DNA from: DATDEW01 sp046590205
GTDB taxonomy: Bacteria > Bacteroidota > Ignavibacteria > Palsa-1295
Assembly (NCBI GenBank): GCA_046590205.1
Contig: JBKJTT010000065.1
Coordinates: forward strand, 1 to 64,000
DNA: 64,000 nucleotides
Direction of reading: 5' to 3'
Shown: piece by piece, positions 16,073 to 26,005 of the stretch
Numbering within the stretch: position 1 is the stretch's first letter
How the letters are laid out: the number at the start of each line of letters is the position of its first letter
Translations under genes and position numbers: made by a program
The notes under the pieces: model-generated
The model's input: only the letters and a program-made list of their open reading frames with translations
Told to the model about the DNA's origin: nothing
Database searches by the model: none

Positions 16073-17149
16073 ATGAGTTTTACCGCAAAAGTTACTGACG
16101 AACTTATCCGTTCTACTGACCCTGCTGAGATGGGCAAAGCAATACGTGAAATGGGCTCGCACTTCCGCGACGCCGCTCGTCTGACAAATGAAGCCCTTGC
16201 AAGCCAAACACTTCCGAGCAAGTCTAATATTCAATCAATAGTTGTCGCAGGTCTTGGCGGCTCGGCAATTGGCGGCGACTTGGTTCGCTCCTATCTTGCT
16301 GATTCACTTGGCGTACCAATGAGCATTAACCGCACGTACTCACTTCCGGGTTTTGTCGGAAAAAATACGCTTGTCATTGCTTCGAGTTATTCGGGTGATA
16401 CCGAGGAATCACTCTCAATGTTCGCCGATGCAAAAGCACGAGGTGCGATGATTGTCTGCATCACTACAGGCGGCAAGATAGCAGGACTTGCACAAGAGAA
16501 TAACTTGCCGCTTATTACACTTCCAAAAGGTTTTCAGCCACGCGCTGGACTTGCATATTCATTTGTACCGATACTTCTCCTTCTCGAAAAGCTAGGATTT
16601 ACTTCAGGCGAGATGCCAAACATCGAAGATGCGGCGAAGATACTCGACTCACTCGCTGCAAAGTATAACGATCATGAATCTACTACAAACATTGCTCTCG
16701 CACTTGCAACAAAGCTCAATACAAAGATACCCGTCATCTACTGCTCGAACGATGTAATTGATACAGTGAATCTTCGTTGGCGCGGACAGATACAAGAGAA
16801 TGCGAAGCATGTTGCATTCGGGAATATCCTTCCCGAAATGAATCATAATGAGATAAACGGTTGGGATCATCCGCGAAGCATGCTCGACACGTTTGCAGTT
16901 GTTTTCTTACGCTCAATGGCTGATGAGCATGAGCGTGTTGCAAAACGTTTTGATATATTGCGTGATGTACTTCATCAGCGGAGCATTCATACCGAAGAGT
17001 GCTTAGCTGAAGGCGCGACACGCCTTGCACGGATGTTCTCGCTCGTTTCGCTCGGCGACTGGATAAGTTACTACATGGCACTCCTATCAGGCGTTGACCC
17101 AAGCCCTGTGCCTGTCATTTCGTTCTTGAAAAAGAAATTGGAAGATTAG
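16073..17149 (+). CDS. Bifunctional phosphoglucose/phosphomannose isomerase family protein
   Basis: This 358-residue protein has two sugar-isomerase (SIS) domains. It carries the SIS loop AGLGGSAIGGDL (59-70), the sugar-phosphate motif SSYSGDTEES (104-113), and the subfamily segment EMNHNEINGWDHP with the presumed catalytic Glu/His. Relatives isomerise both glucose-6-phosphate and mannose-6-phosphate to fructose-6-phosphate. The ATG at 16073 has no SD. Its TAG stop shares one base with the GTG start of fmt, so the two are coupled, apparently as part of a close-packed run of unrelated housekeeping genes reaching the penicillin acylase gene. Confidence 0.92.
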   Translation: MSFTAKVTDELIRSTDPAEMGKAIREMGSHFRDAARLTNEALASQTLPSKSNIQSIVVAGLGGSAIGGDLVRSYLADSLGVPMSINRTYSLPGFVGKNTLVIASSYSGDTEESLSMFADAKARGAMIVCITTGGKIAGLAQENNLPLITLPKGFQPRAGLAYSFVPILLLLEKLGFTSGEMPNIEDAAKILDSLAAKYNDHESTTNIALALATKLNTKIPVIYCSNDVIDTVNLRWRGQIQENAKHVAFGNILPEMNHNEINGWDHPRSMLDTFAVVFLRSMADEHERVAKRFDILRDVLHQRSIHTEECLAEGATRLARMFSLVSLGDWISYYMALLSGVDPSPVPVISFLKKKLED

Positions 17150-18102
17150 TGAGCGATACTCCCTCCGGTTTACGCATCGTCTTCTTTGGTACGCCGCAAT
17201 TCGCGGCGTATATTTTAGAGCACCTTGTATCGAGCGGCGAGAACGTAGTCCTTGTCGTAACGACAAGCGAGAAGGAACAAGGCAGAGGACTCAAAACTCG
17301 CCCTGCCGCATTACAAGAGAAAGCTGTCGAACTTGGCATTCCCTTCTTAGCTCCCGAGAAAGTACGTGATGCGAATTTCATTGAAGAGTTGAAGAAGTAT
17401 GAAGCCGATATCTATTGCGTCGTAGCATATAAGATATTGCCGAAAGAGATATTCTCTCTTCCTAAGTACGGCACATTTAATGTGCATACTTCCCTTCTGC
17501 CAAAGTATCGCGGTGCGGCACCCATGCACCGAGCAATAATGAATGGCGAGACAGAATCAGGCATCACAACTTTCCTGCTCGATGATAAGATAGATACCGG
17601 CAGTATGCTTTTGCAAGAGAAAGTAGCTATTAGTCATGATGAGAATGTCGGCGAACTGCATGACGACCTCATGCGGCTCGGCGCAAAGCTTGCACTTGAA
17701 ACAATACGCGGACTTGCAAGCGGTACACTTTCTCTGAAGCCACAAGAGAACTCCCTCGCAACCCCTGCACCGAAGATATTTCCTGATGATTGCAAAATAG
17801 ATTTTTCTAAACCCGTAGAAGTCGTTCACAATCAGATTCGCGGTCTCTCGCCGCATCCCGCAAGCTTTACGTTCTTGCCCAATGGCGAGAGAATAAAAGT
17901 CTATAAAGCAAGGATTGCAAATGAAGCCGAAACACTCCCTTCCGGCGCATACAAAATGTCGGATGATAAGAAGCGGCTTTTTGTTGGTACATCTACGACG
18001 GCGATTGAGTTGTTAGAGATACATCGTGAGAACAAGAAACGCATGAACGTTGAAGAGTTTTTACGAGGCGCATCAAATTTATTCGTAATTCCTAATTCGT
18101 AA
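17149..18102 (+). CDS. fmt: Methionyl-tRNA formyltransferase
   Basis: Fmt transfers formyl from 10-formyl-THF to Met-tRNAi for initiation. The 317-residue product has the N-terminal VFFGTPQFAA, the catalytic Asn111-x-His113 in the signature FNVHTSLLPKYRGAAPMHRA, and the DTG motif (DDKIDTGSM). The C-terminal OB-like domain is present. The start is GTG at 17149, overlapping the preceding TAG stop by one base; no ATG lies before the conserved FFGTP. Residues between the two domains are normal. Confidence 0.96.
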   Translation: MSDTPSGLRIVFFGTPQFAAYILEHLVSSGENVVLVVTTSEKEQGRGLKTRPAALQEKAVELGIPFLAPEKVRDANFIEELKKYEADIYCVVAYKILPKEIFSLPKYGTFNVHTSLLPKYRGAAPMHRAIMNGETESGITTFLLDDKIDTGSMLLQEKVAISHDENVGELHDDLMRLGAKLALETIRGLASGTLSLKPQENSLATPAPKIFPDDCKIDFSKPVEVVHNQIRGLSPHPASFTFLPNGERIKVYKARIANEAETLPSGAYKMSDDKKRLFVGTSTTAIELLEIHRENKKRMNVEEFLRGASNLFVIPNS

Positions 18103-18109
18103 TTGAACA

Positions 18110-18889
18110 TTGTTTCTTCCCCTCAAAGAATATCCGTTCGATAAGCAGCCGATGATATGTGCTCATCGCGGCGACACTACCCGTGGCACGCAGGAGAATT
18201 CGCTCGATTCTATCCACGCGGCACTCACAAGCGGTGCGGAGATGATAGAGACCGATGTGCAGATGACTTCCGACGGCATACTCCTCTGCAATCATGATGA
18301 GAAACTACCAAACGGCAAGCGAATTTGGGAAGTTAGTTGTGATGAAATTCGTCGCGACTACGACGGCAATGAAATCCCTACATTTGAATCACTTTTGGAA
18401 GTTACTGCCGGCGTAGTTTATCTCAACATCGAGATGAAGGAGTATTCTGCCCGCGACCCGAAAAGCTTTATCGAGCCGCTCGTCGCACTTGTCCGCAAAT
18501 ACGGTATGCACGAATACTCACTGTATTCATCATTCCGCATAGATTACATCCGTGCATTGCCGTGGGATGCAATCTCTACCATCATTCATCCTACATCAGA
18601 TTATCTTGCTTTCTTCAACAGCCGTTCTTCAAATCCAATCACAACACCAAAACGTGTTGAGGATATGCTGCCATCAGAACTGCTCGGCTTCAGCAATGCA
18701 ATCACCTACGCCTGTATGCTCGAAGAACTTAACGAAGCAAAGATTGCTGACATCAAGACAAGAAATATTCATCTATCTGTCTATACGATTACGACAACCG
18801 ATGGCTACGACAGAGCAAGAGCAGTCGGAGCAAAAGCAGTCGTAACGGATGTGCCGCAAGTATTAAGAAAATATCGCGATAACCACTAA
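18110..18889 (+). CDS. Glycerophosphodiester phosphodiesterase family protein
   Basis: This enzyme hydrolyses glycerophosphodiesters to an alcohol and glycerol-3-phosphate. The TIM-barrel protein has the family motifs ICAHRGDTTRGTQENS, a metal-binding EMIETDVQMTSDG, and NHDEKL. Its YLNIEMKEY and VYTITTTDG strands match the GDPD barrel. The open frame with usable starts begins at a TTG (18110), 7 bp after the fmt stop. The first ATG is at 18152, which would put the conserved His only four residues from the N-terminus. Either is possible; I favour TTG because neighbouring genes also use non-ATG starts. No signal peptide is seen, so it is cytoplasmic. Confidence 0.88.
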   Translation: MFLPLKEYPFDKQPMICAHRGDTTRGTQENSLDSIHAALTSGAEMIETDVQMTSDGILLCNHDEKLPNGKRIWEVSCDEIRRDYDGNEIPTFESLLEVTAGVVYLNIEMKEYSARDPKSFIEPLVALVRKYGMHEYSLYSSFRIDYIRALPWDAISTIIHPTSDYLAFFNSRSSNPITTPKRVEDMLPSELLGFSNAITYACMLEELNEAKIADIKTRNIHLSVYTITTTDGYDRARAVGAKAVVTDVPQVLRKYRDNH

Positions 18890-18933
18890 AATACTTTCGG
18901 ACAAGTCCTCCCTCTTTGTTGTTACGTTTCCCG

Positions 18934-20967
18934 ATGAAAATTACCGACAAGCCAAATCGGCTCTTACAAGAGCGTTCGCCGTATTTACTCCAACATGCGT
19001 ATAACCCTGTGGATTGGTATCCTTGGGGTGAGGAAGCATTCGAGAAGGCACGCCTTGAGGAAAAGCCGTTGTTCCTATCCATCGGGTACTCGACCTGCCA
19101 CTGGTGCCATGTGATGGAGCGCGAGAGCTTTGAGAACGAGTCCGTAGCGGCATACCTCAACGAGCATTTCGTATCCATAAAGCTCGACCGCGAGGAGCGG
19201 CCGGATATTGACGCTATCTACATGACGGCAACACAAGCAATGACGGGCTCGGGCGGTTGGCCCATGACTGTTATGATGACCCCGCAGCTAAAGCCATTCT
19301 TTTGCGGTACGTACTTCCCTCCCGTCCCGAGCTACGGCAAACCAAGTTTCAAACAATTGCTCGAGCGCATCCGCGAGTTATGGGATACGAAACGTGATGA
19401 GCTAATCAAGTCTGCTGACGGACTCACGAATGCGATTCAAACCGAATCACTCGCTTCAGGAGAGAACACCGGCTTCAAAGAGCATAGCTTCGATGTATGC
19501 CATGCTCATTTTGTGCGGACGTTCGATAAGACATGGGGTGGTTTCGGTGGCGCGCCAAAATTCCCGCGTCCTGTGCAGTATGATTTTCTCTTAAACTACT
19601 TTGCGCTCAAAGAAGAAGAAGAAGCAAAGCAGATGCCGCTTCATACGCTTGACCGTATGGCGCTCGGCGGAATTTACGATCAGCTCGGCGGCGGATTCCA
19701 TCGTTACTCGGTAGATAACTACTGGCTCGTCTCGCACTTCGAGAAGATGCTTTATGATCAGGCGCAGCTTGTGAATAGTTATCTCGACGGCTACCAAATC
19801 ACGGGCGATAGTTTTTATCGGCAAATAGTACGCGGGGTTTGTGATTTTGTGCTTCGCGAGTTAACTCATCCAGAAGGTGGATTCTATTCCGCGCTCGATG
19901 CTGATAGCGAAGGCGAAGAAGGCACGTTCTATATCTGGACGAAGCAGGAGATAGAATCAATTCTCGGCGATGATGCAAATGTAATCAACTTTATCTCTTC
20001 TATTACCGAAGAAGGTAATTGGGAAGACGAGAAGAACGTCATCTTCTATGCTCGCGGCACAACAGATGCAGCAAAAGAATTTGGTAAGACCGAAGATGAA
20101 ATCTCCGATATAATTGACCGTTCATTCGAGAAGCTTTTTGCCGAACGTGCAAAGCGCATCCGTCCGCATCTCGACGATAAGGTCCTGACCTCATGGAATG
20201 GGCTTATGATAGGCGCAATGGCGAGAGCGGGAGTTGTTCTTGGTGAAGCGAAGTATATTGATGCAGCGACAAAGTCAGCAACATTCATCTGGGATGAACT
20301 CTACCAAAAGCACGGGAAGCTCCTGCACCGCTGGCGCGAAGGCGAAGCGCGGTTTGAGGCAACGCTTGATACGTACGGGTTTCTGATAAAAGGGTATCTT
20401 GATCTTTATGAAGCGACGCTTGATGATGAGTGGTTATCGCGAGCAATTACCCTTCAATCCGAGCAAGACCTCAATCTCTACGACTTTATCAAGGGCGGAT
20501 ACTTCACGAGCCGCGAAGCTGACGACATTATCATCCGCACAAAGAACATGTATGACGGCGCTGAGCCGAGTGGCAACTCTATCGCTGTTCTGAATCTCTT
20601 GCGTCTTTATACCATAACAGGCAATGATACGCACAAGACGAAAGCCAAACAAACGATAGAGCTATTCGCCGCACAGCTTGAAAAGTACCCTTACACGATG
20701 CCGGAAATGCTCGTCGGTGCGATGTGGCTCTTGCATCCGCCGGATGAGATAGTCTTTGTTGGTGAAAAGAATAGCGAATATAATGCGATGAGAGCAATAC
20801 TTGCGAAAAGCTACTCTCCGAGACAAGTCATTTATTCGCCGAGCGAATTCACAAATGATTTCTCTCGCACACTAAAACCGTATGACGGAAAAACGACACT
20901 TTATAAATGTAAGCATGGCTCCTGCGAACTTCCGGTAACGAGCGCCGAAGACATCGTTCATTCGTAA
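18934..20967 (+). CDS. Thioredoxin-domain protein of the YyaL/DUF255 (SPATA20) family
   Basis: This 677-residue protein begins with a thioredoxin-like DUF255 domain. The family N-terminus NRLLQERSPYLLQHAYNPVDWY is present (here split as NRLLQERSPYLLQHA and NPVDWY), with the redox motif CHWC at 55-58 in STCHWCHVMERESF. The rest is an alpha/alpha-barrel resembling glycan epimerase/glycosidase folds (GGIYDQLGGGFHRYS, SHFEKMLYDQAQL, LTSWNGLMIGAMARAG). The family is widespread and its biochemical role is unsettled. Two in-frame TTG codons precede the chosen ATG. It is cytoplasmic by sequence. Confidence 0.93.
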   Translation: MKITDKPNRLLQERSPYLLQHAYNPVDWYPWGEEAFEKARLEEKPLFLSIGYSTCHWCHVMERESFENESVAAYLNEHFVSIKLDREERPDIDAIYMTATQAMTGSGGWPMTVMMTPQLKPFFCGTYFPPVPSYGKPSFKQLLERIRELWDTKRDELIKSADGLTNAIQTESLASGENTGFKEHSFDVCHAHFVRTFDKTWGGFGGAPKFPRPVQYDFLLNYFALKEEEEAKQMPLHTLDRMALGGIYDQLGGGFHRYSVDNYWLVSHFEKMLYDQAQLVNSYLDGYQITGDSFYRQIVRGVCDFVLRELTHPEGGFYSALDADSEGEEGTFYIWTKQEIESILGDDANVINFISSITEEGNWEDEKNVIFYARGTTDAAKEFGKTEDEISDIIDRSFEKLFAERAKRIRPHLDDKVLTSWNGLMIGAMARAGVVLGEAKYIDAATKSATFIWDELYQKHGKLLHRWREGEARFEATLDTYGFLIKGYLDLYEATLDDEWLSRAITLQSEQDLNLYDFIKGGYFTSREADDIIIRTKNMYDGAEPSGNSIAVLNLLRLYTITGNDTHKTKAKQTIELFAAQLEKYPYTMPEMLVGAMWLLHPPDEIVFVGEKNSEYNAMRAILAKSYSPRQVIYSPSEFTNDFSRTLKPYDGKTTLYKCKHGSCELPVTSAEDIVHS

Positions 20968-20992
20968 TTTTGCACGTACTATTACAACAGAC

Positions 20993-21472
20993 TTGACTAC
21001 TACTACACGACCGAATATCACAATCTACACTGACGGCGCATGTTCGGGCAATCCGGGTCCCGGCGGGTACGGCGTTATCCTTCGCGACGAAGAAGGTAGA
21101 GAGAAAGAGCTTTCCGAAGGATTCAAGCATACAACGAATAACCGCATGGAGCTTCGTGCCGTAATCGTCGGGCTTGAAGCGTTGAAGCGTCCGTCGAATG
21201 TTCGCATCGTTACCGATTCGCAGTACGTCGTTAATTCTATTGAGAAGAAATGGCTTGACGGCTGGATAAAAAAAGGATGGCGCAAAGCGGATAAAAGTCC
21301 TGTTCTTAATATCGATCTCTGGAAACGATTATTGCCGCAATTGAAAGAGCATAAAGTCACATTTACATGGGTTCGCGGACATGCAGGACATGCAGAGAAC
21401 GAACGCTGCGATGTGCTCGCCGTTGAAGCATCGCAACGCCCACCTTTACACGACGACACTCCTGCCGAATGA
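20993..21472 (+). CDS. rnhA: Ribonuclease HI
   Basis: RNase HI degrades RNA in RNA-DNA hybrids. The 159 residues have the DEDD catalytic set: Asp14 (IYTDGACSGNPGPGG), Glu53 (RMELRAV), Asp75 (VTDSQYV) and Asp140, with His130 in VRGHAGHAEN. The substrate-handling WLDGWIKKGWRKA segment is present. The start is TTG at 20993; no ATG precedes the first catalytic strand. The stop overlaps the ATG of the penicillin acylase gene (ATGA). Confidence 0.96.
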   Translation: MTTTTRPNITIYTDGACSGNPGPGGYGVILRDEEGREKELSEGFKHTTNNRMELRAVIVGLEALKRPSNVRIVTDSQYVVNSIEKKWLDGWIKKGWRKADKSPVLNIDLWKRLLPQLKEHKVTFTWVRGHAGHAENERCDVLAVEASQRPPLHDDTPAE

Positions 21473-24012
21473 TAATCCGTTTCATATTTGGTTTTCTTCT
21501 GCTGGTTGCGCTTCTTGTTAGCGGCATCTATATTTTTGGTACGGTGAGTATCGAACGTTCCCTGCCGCAATATGAAGGTGAAGTAGAGATCACCGAGCTC
21601 AAACGCCCCATCAATATCTACCGCGACAGTTTTGCCGTCGCACACATCGAAGCGGAGACAGATGAAGACGCATACTACGGACTTGGCTACGTTCATGCCG
21701 AAGAGCGTCTCTTCCAGATGGATTTCGCGCGCCGCATCGGACAAGGGCGATTAGCAGAAGTTCTTGGCAAAGAAGCGCTCATCGCTGATAAATGGTCGCG
21801 AACCATCGGCTTCAATCGTATAGCTGATGAGATGTGGAAGATGTCTTCAAAAGAAACACAGAAGGCGCTCATCGCATACTCGCAGGGAGTGAATGCCTAT
21901 ATCGAAACACATCACGGCAAGTTCGGATTTGAATTCGACGCTCTAAAGTACGAGCCAACATGGTGGCGACCGACAGACTGTATGCTTATCGGACGGCTTA
22001 TGAGTTGGGAGATGAATTTCTCCTATTGGAATGATGCGGCGTTCGGTGATATAGCACAAGCTGTCTCGCGTGAGAAACTCCAAAGCTTAATGCCGAACTA
22101 TGACGGTCCGACAGTGCTTGAAGGAAACGTTGCGCCACGTCCGATTCCAAAAACTATTATCGCTGTTGATTCTGTAAGCGACTCTCTTGCTGTGCCGAAG
22201 GATTCGGCTATTGCAGAAGTATTCCGTTCGCTTTCGCGTGTTACTCGCAAGATTTATGAGCTAACAGGTTCGCTCGGCATTGGTGGCGGCTCGAACGCGA
22301 TTGCAATCAGTCCGAAGAAGTCTTCGTCAGGCGGTGCACTGCTTGAAAATGATATGCACCTTGCCATCGGGAATCCCTCTCGTTTCTACATTGCACACTT
22401 GGTAAGCAAGAAGGGGTTAAATGTTGCAGGGTTCACCGTACCCGGTCTGCCAGTTATTATCAGCGGACGCAATGAGAACGTAAGTTGGGGCGTAACCAAC
22501 GGGATGATAGATGAAAGTGATTATTTTATCCTTGATGGAAACGGTGCTAGTTACAAAACTCCCTTCGGTACAAAGTACATCAAGACAACTATTGAGAACA
22601 TCGCAGTTCGTAACGATGATCAATCCGGCTATACGCTCTCGCCAATCACAATCAAATTAAGCGAATACGGTCCCATAGTAAATGACATCTCTACCTTTGA
22701 GATGGGAAAGTTCTTCTTACAAGATACTCTTCATTCGATTACACAAGGCAAGGCAAGCATCCTCGGGAAGAATAGGTCAGTTGCTCTTATGTGGAATGGG
22801 GCGAAGGTAACGGGCGATGAGATCGGCGCATACATAAAGCTCCACCGCCTATCAAGCGCAACAGAGAATCCGCTCATGAGCGAGTATGCTACGCCATGTC
22901 TGAATTTCTGCCTTGCCGATAGAAAAGGTAATATCAGGTTTAATGTTGTCGGCAGAGTACCCAAACGAAACGGCGATGAGGAGAGCGTACTCCTGCCGCG
23001 TAGAGCTGGCGACGGCGCTGACGGATGGTACGACTATGCTACATCCGCTTCCTTACCTTCTGCGCTCAATCCATCTGAAGGATTTCTCTTATCGGCGAAT
23101 AACCCTGCAACGGTGCATCGTAGTTTCCCGTACTCAAACAATTGGGAGCCGCCGGGAAGAACAGAGAGACTGCGTCAGTTGCTAAAGATGTATCCCAAGT
23201 TCGACCAGAAACGCTTGAGCGCTATCGTCCGCGACGTATCAAGCCCCTTCGAGAAGCTGCTTATCGCACCGCATATCATCCGCGTTATGCGTAGCACGAA
23301 AGACTCACTGCCCTATAACAAACTTACCGAAGAAGCACTGGAATATCTTGAGAATTGGGACGGCGTGCAGTCAGAGATAGATATTGCTACATCTATTTGC
23401 AATGTCTTCTTACTACGGCTCATCACCGATGCCCTCATTGATGATATTGGTACCGATCTCCTCAATGAGTATATTTATATTAATAATGTGCCGGTCCGGA
23501 CAATGCAGAATCTTCTCCGCGATGAAAATAATTTACTCTGGGATGATACACGCAGTCCGCAGCGCGAGACGCGAGACACTATCATCAAATATGCATTTCA
23601 CCAGTCGATCGAGAAGCTCAAAGAAATGATGGGCAGTGATAGCCGTAAATGGAATTGGGGAAAGCTGCATCCGCTTACTTATCGTCATCCGTTCTCTCGC
23701 TTCAGCCCGCAGGTAGCAAAGCTCGGGGATATCTACGCCGGCTACGCGCCGGGAGGGTTTACAACACCAATGCAGACAAGTTACTCGTTTTGGAAGCCCT
23801 TCGAGATGCGCGTCGGTCCTTCGATGCGCGCTGTATCGGATATGAAAACGACGAACATCTCCGTCTCGCTGCCGACAGGCAACTCCGGCAATATGTTCAG
23901 CAAGCACTACGGCGACATGGCACAGATGTTCAAACGCGGCGACTTCCACTCCTTCGACCTAAAGACCAAACCAAGCGGCGCAACGCTCCTGAAGCTCGTG
24001 CCCTCACGTTAA
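21469..24012 (+). CDS. Penicillin acylase (penicillin amidase) family N-terminal nucleophile hydrolase
   Basis: This 847-residue secreted protein has an N-terminal hydrophobic signal or anchor (about 4-24). The family segments IYRDSFAVAHIEAETDEDAY (49-68) and YVHAEERLFQMDF lead to the autocatalytic site GIGGGSNAI, where Ser275 would become the beta-chain N-terminus after self-cleavage. The chain lengths (about 250-residue linker-containing alpha part and 570-residue beta part) fit the family. Members hydrolyse amide bonds in beta-lactams, acyl-homoserine lactones or similar, and the substrate here is unknown. It overlaps rnhA by 4 bp and abuts the convergent T9SS gene stop-to-stop. Confidence 0.93.
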   Translation: MIIRFIFGFLLLVALLVSGIYIFGTVSIERSLPQYEGEVEITELKRPINIYRDSFAVAHIEAETDEDAYYGLGYVHAEERLFQMDFARRIGQGRLAEVLGKEALIADKWSRTIGFNRIADEMWKMSSKETQKALIAYSQGVNAYIETHHGKFGFEFDALKYEPTWWRPTDCMLIGRLMSWEMNFSYWNDAAFGDIAQAVSREKLQSLMPNYDGPTVLEGNVAPRPIPKTIIAVDSVSDSLAVPKDSAIAEVFRSLSRVTRKIYELTGSLGIGGGSNAIAISPKKSSSGGALLENDMHLAIGNPSRFYIAHLVSKKGLNVAGFTVPGLPVIISGRNENVSWGVTNGMIDESDYFILDGNGASYKTPFGTKYIKTTIENIAVRNDDQSGYTLSPITIKLSEYGPIVNDISTFEMGKFFLQDTLHSITQGKASILGKNRSVALMWNGAKVTGDEIGAYIKLHRLSSATENPLMSEYATPCLNFCLADRKGNIRFNVVGRVPKRNGDEESVLLPRRAGDGADGWYDYATSASLPSALNPSEGFLLSANNPATVHRSFPYSNNWEPPGRTERLRQLLKMYPKFDQKRLSAIVRDVSSPFEKLLIAPHIIRVMRSTKDSLPYNKLTEEALEYLENWDGVQSEIDIATSICNVFLLRLITDALIDDIGTDLLNEYIYINNVPVRTMQNLLRDENNLLWDDTRSPQRETRDTIIKYAFHQSIEKLKEMMGSDSRKWNWGKLHPLTYRHPFSRFSPQVAKLGDIYAGYAPGGFTTPMQTSYSFWKPFEMRVGPSMRAVSDMKTTNISVSLPTGNSGNMFSKHYGDMAQMFKRGDFHSFDLKTKPSGATLLKLVPSR

Positions 24013-25728
24013 CTACTGCTTCACGAACTTACCTGTCACTACATCCTTACCCATTTGGAGTCGGAGGAAGAAGGTGCCGCTCCAGTGTTTCTGGATGGGG
24101 ATTGTATAGTTGTTTATGCCAATTCTTGGAGAGAGTGTTTCTTCTATTTTTACCTTACCAATAAAATCGCTTACTTGTAAATTTATGTTTTGTTCTAGTA
24201 ATGATGAATAACTGACTGCAACATCTCCACTTGTTGGGTTAGGAAAAATAGAAAGTATTTCCAAAACGGGTTTAGAGTTTAAGAATGCTCGTAGGGTTGA
24301 GTCACCACACTCATTTTGTATCACAAAGTTAACCGTATCGGTTGCGCTAAGAGTCGGTATCATACAGTCTCGGAAGGTAACATCTTGATTGAAGTTCACT
24401 TCGTCAAGTGTTAACTGCGCTGTTGTATCTCTTGTAAGATATGCTTTAAAGTAAAGCCGTAGCATCAATGAGTTGAAAGCAACTGTATCAGTCGTTGTTC
24501 GTTGAAGACAATACTTCATTGTTGAATCAGTTATACTTCTCCACTTTATTTTCCAGCCATCAGCAACAGAATCCAATTCATACCCCATCATTTCACCTTT
24601 TAGATTCAGCGTAAAGCATACCGAATCTACTGCTTCATAATTAGATTCATTAGGATAGAAAATATTAATTGGGAATAATTTATCGAAATATACAGTCTGC
24701 TGATTACGACCGTCAATTTTCAAACGAACACCATTTCCTTTGCCTGACCTATTTAAATATAAATTCCCATAGTCATCACCAGCATATAATCTGTCATTTG
24801 CACAAAAGAAACGGGTATCGTAGTAGTTACTAGGTCCGCAAATACTTATCCAATTTTTCCCGGAATCAACTGATTTGTATACACCTCCAATATCTCTATA
24901 GCTTTGACAAAATATACCATATTGATTGTATCCCATTGTGCCTGTAACCATAAAAGGAAATTGGTAGCTTAAATACCAGTTTTGTCCGAAGTCAAATGAC
25001 AAATATAACTTTCCGCCGTCTTCACTCAACGCATATATAACTCCATCCTTAATAACAGGATGATAAGACTCTTCACCAAAAGAAAGGAAATTCCATGTAA
25101 CACCGCCATCTTGTGAAAGTATGTACGGGTTCGGTGAAGGAAATCCACCTTTTGCGGTACTAACTATTATTGATAGATTATCTTGTGTAACGTATGAGTT
25201 CAAAATTCCACCTATTGGCATAGGTGACCAGTTTTGCCCTTCGTCATCCGAAACTATCCCTTTGCCAGACCAAAATGAAGCAAAGAGTTTTTTAGTTCTA
25301 CTATTATAAAATACAGCTGATACATCGCCTGTTGTCCCAGGCAATAAAAACCAACTGTTTCCTCCGTCCACAGTTTTATATACACCGCCAAAATTGTGCA
25401 AACTAAACCATCCAACCATTGAATCCTTAAAACTAAATCCAGATACCCAATTTCCGTCAACTCTTGATGATGCATTAAAAACTTTTTTCCATGTATATCC
25501 TCCGTCACTTGTGCGCCATACTTCTTCCCCTTTATTTTCGTTAGTCTTAAGTCCTACAAACCCTACACCATTACTAAAAGAGCTATCGATGAAATAAATA
25601 CAACCTATTCCTGTTAAACCATCCCCAAAAGTATTTAACTTTTTCCATTGTGCAAAACCTGCTTCCGAAAAAAGCAATACCAAGAAGAACCCGATGAGGA
25701 TAATACGTTTCATTCGGATAAAAGACAA
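24013..25728 (-). CDS. Secreted BNR/YCF48-like repeat protein with T9SS type A sorting domain
   Basis: The 571-residue protein starts with a signal peptide (to about residue 26, LFSEAGFAQ). Repeats of the SDGGYTW, VDGGNSW, DEGQNW and DGGVTW type follow, the Asp-box pattern of sialidase/Ycf48-like beta-propellers. The final about 80 residues (SIFPNPTSGDVAVSYS to the Lys/Gln end) form a type IX secretion sorting domain, so the protein should cross the outer membrane and be anchored or released. No catalytic residues were identified. It is convergent with the penicillin acylase gene with no intervening base. Upstream is a repeat-containing intergenic region. Confidence 0.85.
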   Translation of the reverse strand: MSFIRMKRIILIGFFLVLLFSEAGFAQWKKLNTFGDGLTGIGCIYFIDSSFSNGVGFVGLKTNENKGEEVWRTSDGGYTWKKVFNASSRVDGNWVSGFSFKDSMVGWFSLHNFGGVYKTVDGGNSWFLLPGTTGDVSAVFYNSRTKKLFASFWSGKGIVSDDEGQNWSPMPIGGILNSYVTQDNLSIIVSTAKGGFPSPNPYILSQDGGVTWNFLSFGEESYHPVIKDGVIYALSEDGGKLYLSFDFGQNWYLSYQFPFMVTGTMGYNQYGIFCQSYRDIGGVYKSVDSGKNWISICGPSNYYDTRFFCANDRLYAGDDYGNLYLNRSGKGNGVRLKIDGRNQQTVYFDKLFPINIFYPNESNYEAVDSVCFTLNLKGEMMGYELDSVADGWKIKWRSITDSTMKYCLQRTTTDTVAFNSLMLRLYFKAYLTRDTTAQLTLDEVNFNQDVTFRDCMIPTLSATDTVNFVIQNECGDSTLRAFLNSKPVLEILSIFPNPTSGDVAVSYSSLLEQNINLQVSDFIGKVKIEETLSPRIGINNYTIPIQKHWSGTFFLRLQMGKDVVTGKFVKQ

Positions 25729-25776
25729 AATATTCCGTAAGTCTGTTTCCGGATTGTTCGGGGTATGGGGAGGGAA

Positions 25777-25802
25777 TAGGGCACGCCACCGGCGAGCCCC
25801 TA
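25777..25802. repeat. Imperfect GC-rich palindrome
   Basis: TAGGGCACGCC and the complement of GGCGAGCCCCTA form an imperfect inverted repeat of the TAGGGGC-type dispersed palindromes often seen between bacterial genes. Confidence 0.45.
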
Positions 25803-25882
25803 CGGAAATTCATAGGTGCCCACGGAAATTGCCGAAAACGGAGCCGAAACGAGGATTTTGGAGATACCCAAAGATTATCTTA

Positions 25883-25905
25883 TTGATTTATAATGGGTTA
25901 CAGGG
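25883..25905 (+). repeat. Direct repeat copy 1 (TTGATTTATAA core)
   Basis: The stretch starts TTGATTTATAA and ends TTACAGGG. It matches the copy at 26288 at most positions. The two lie about 405 bp apart and bracket the inverted-repeat element. Confidence 0.4.
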
Positions 25906-26005
25906 TATTTTGTCCGAGCATCTTGCAAGAGGTGGGCCGGATTTCGTATATTTGCATGGGGAAGTTCGGGCATTTCCCGTAAGTCCTTTTGTTTATATAG
26001 CAACT

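Noticed and set aside
21025..21744. 239-codon minus-strand frame opposite rnhA and the penicillin acylase gene
   Set aside because: It lies antisense to two confidently identified genes and has no domain of its own.
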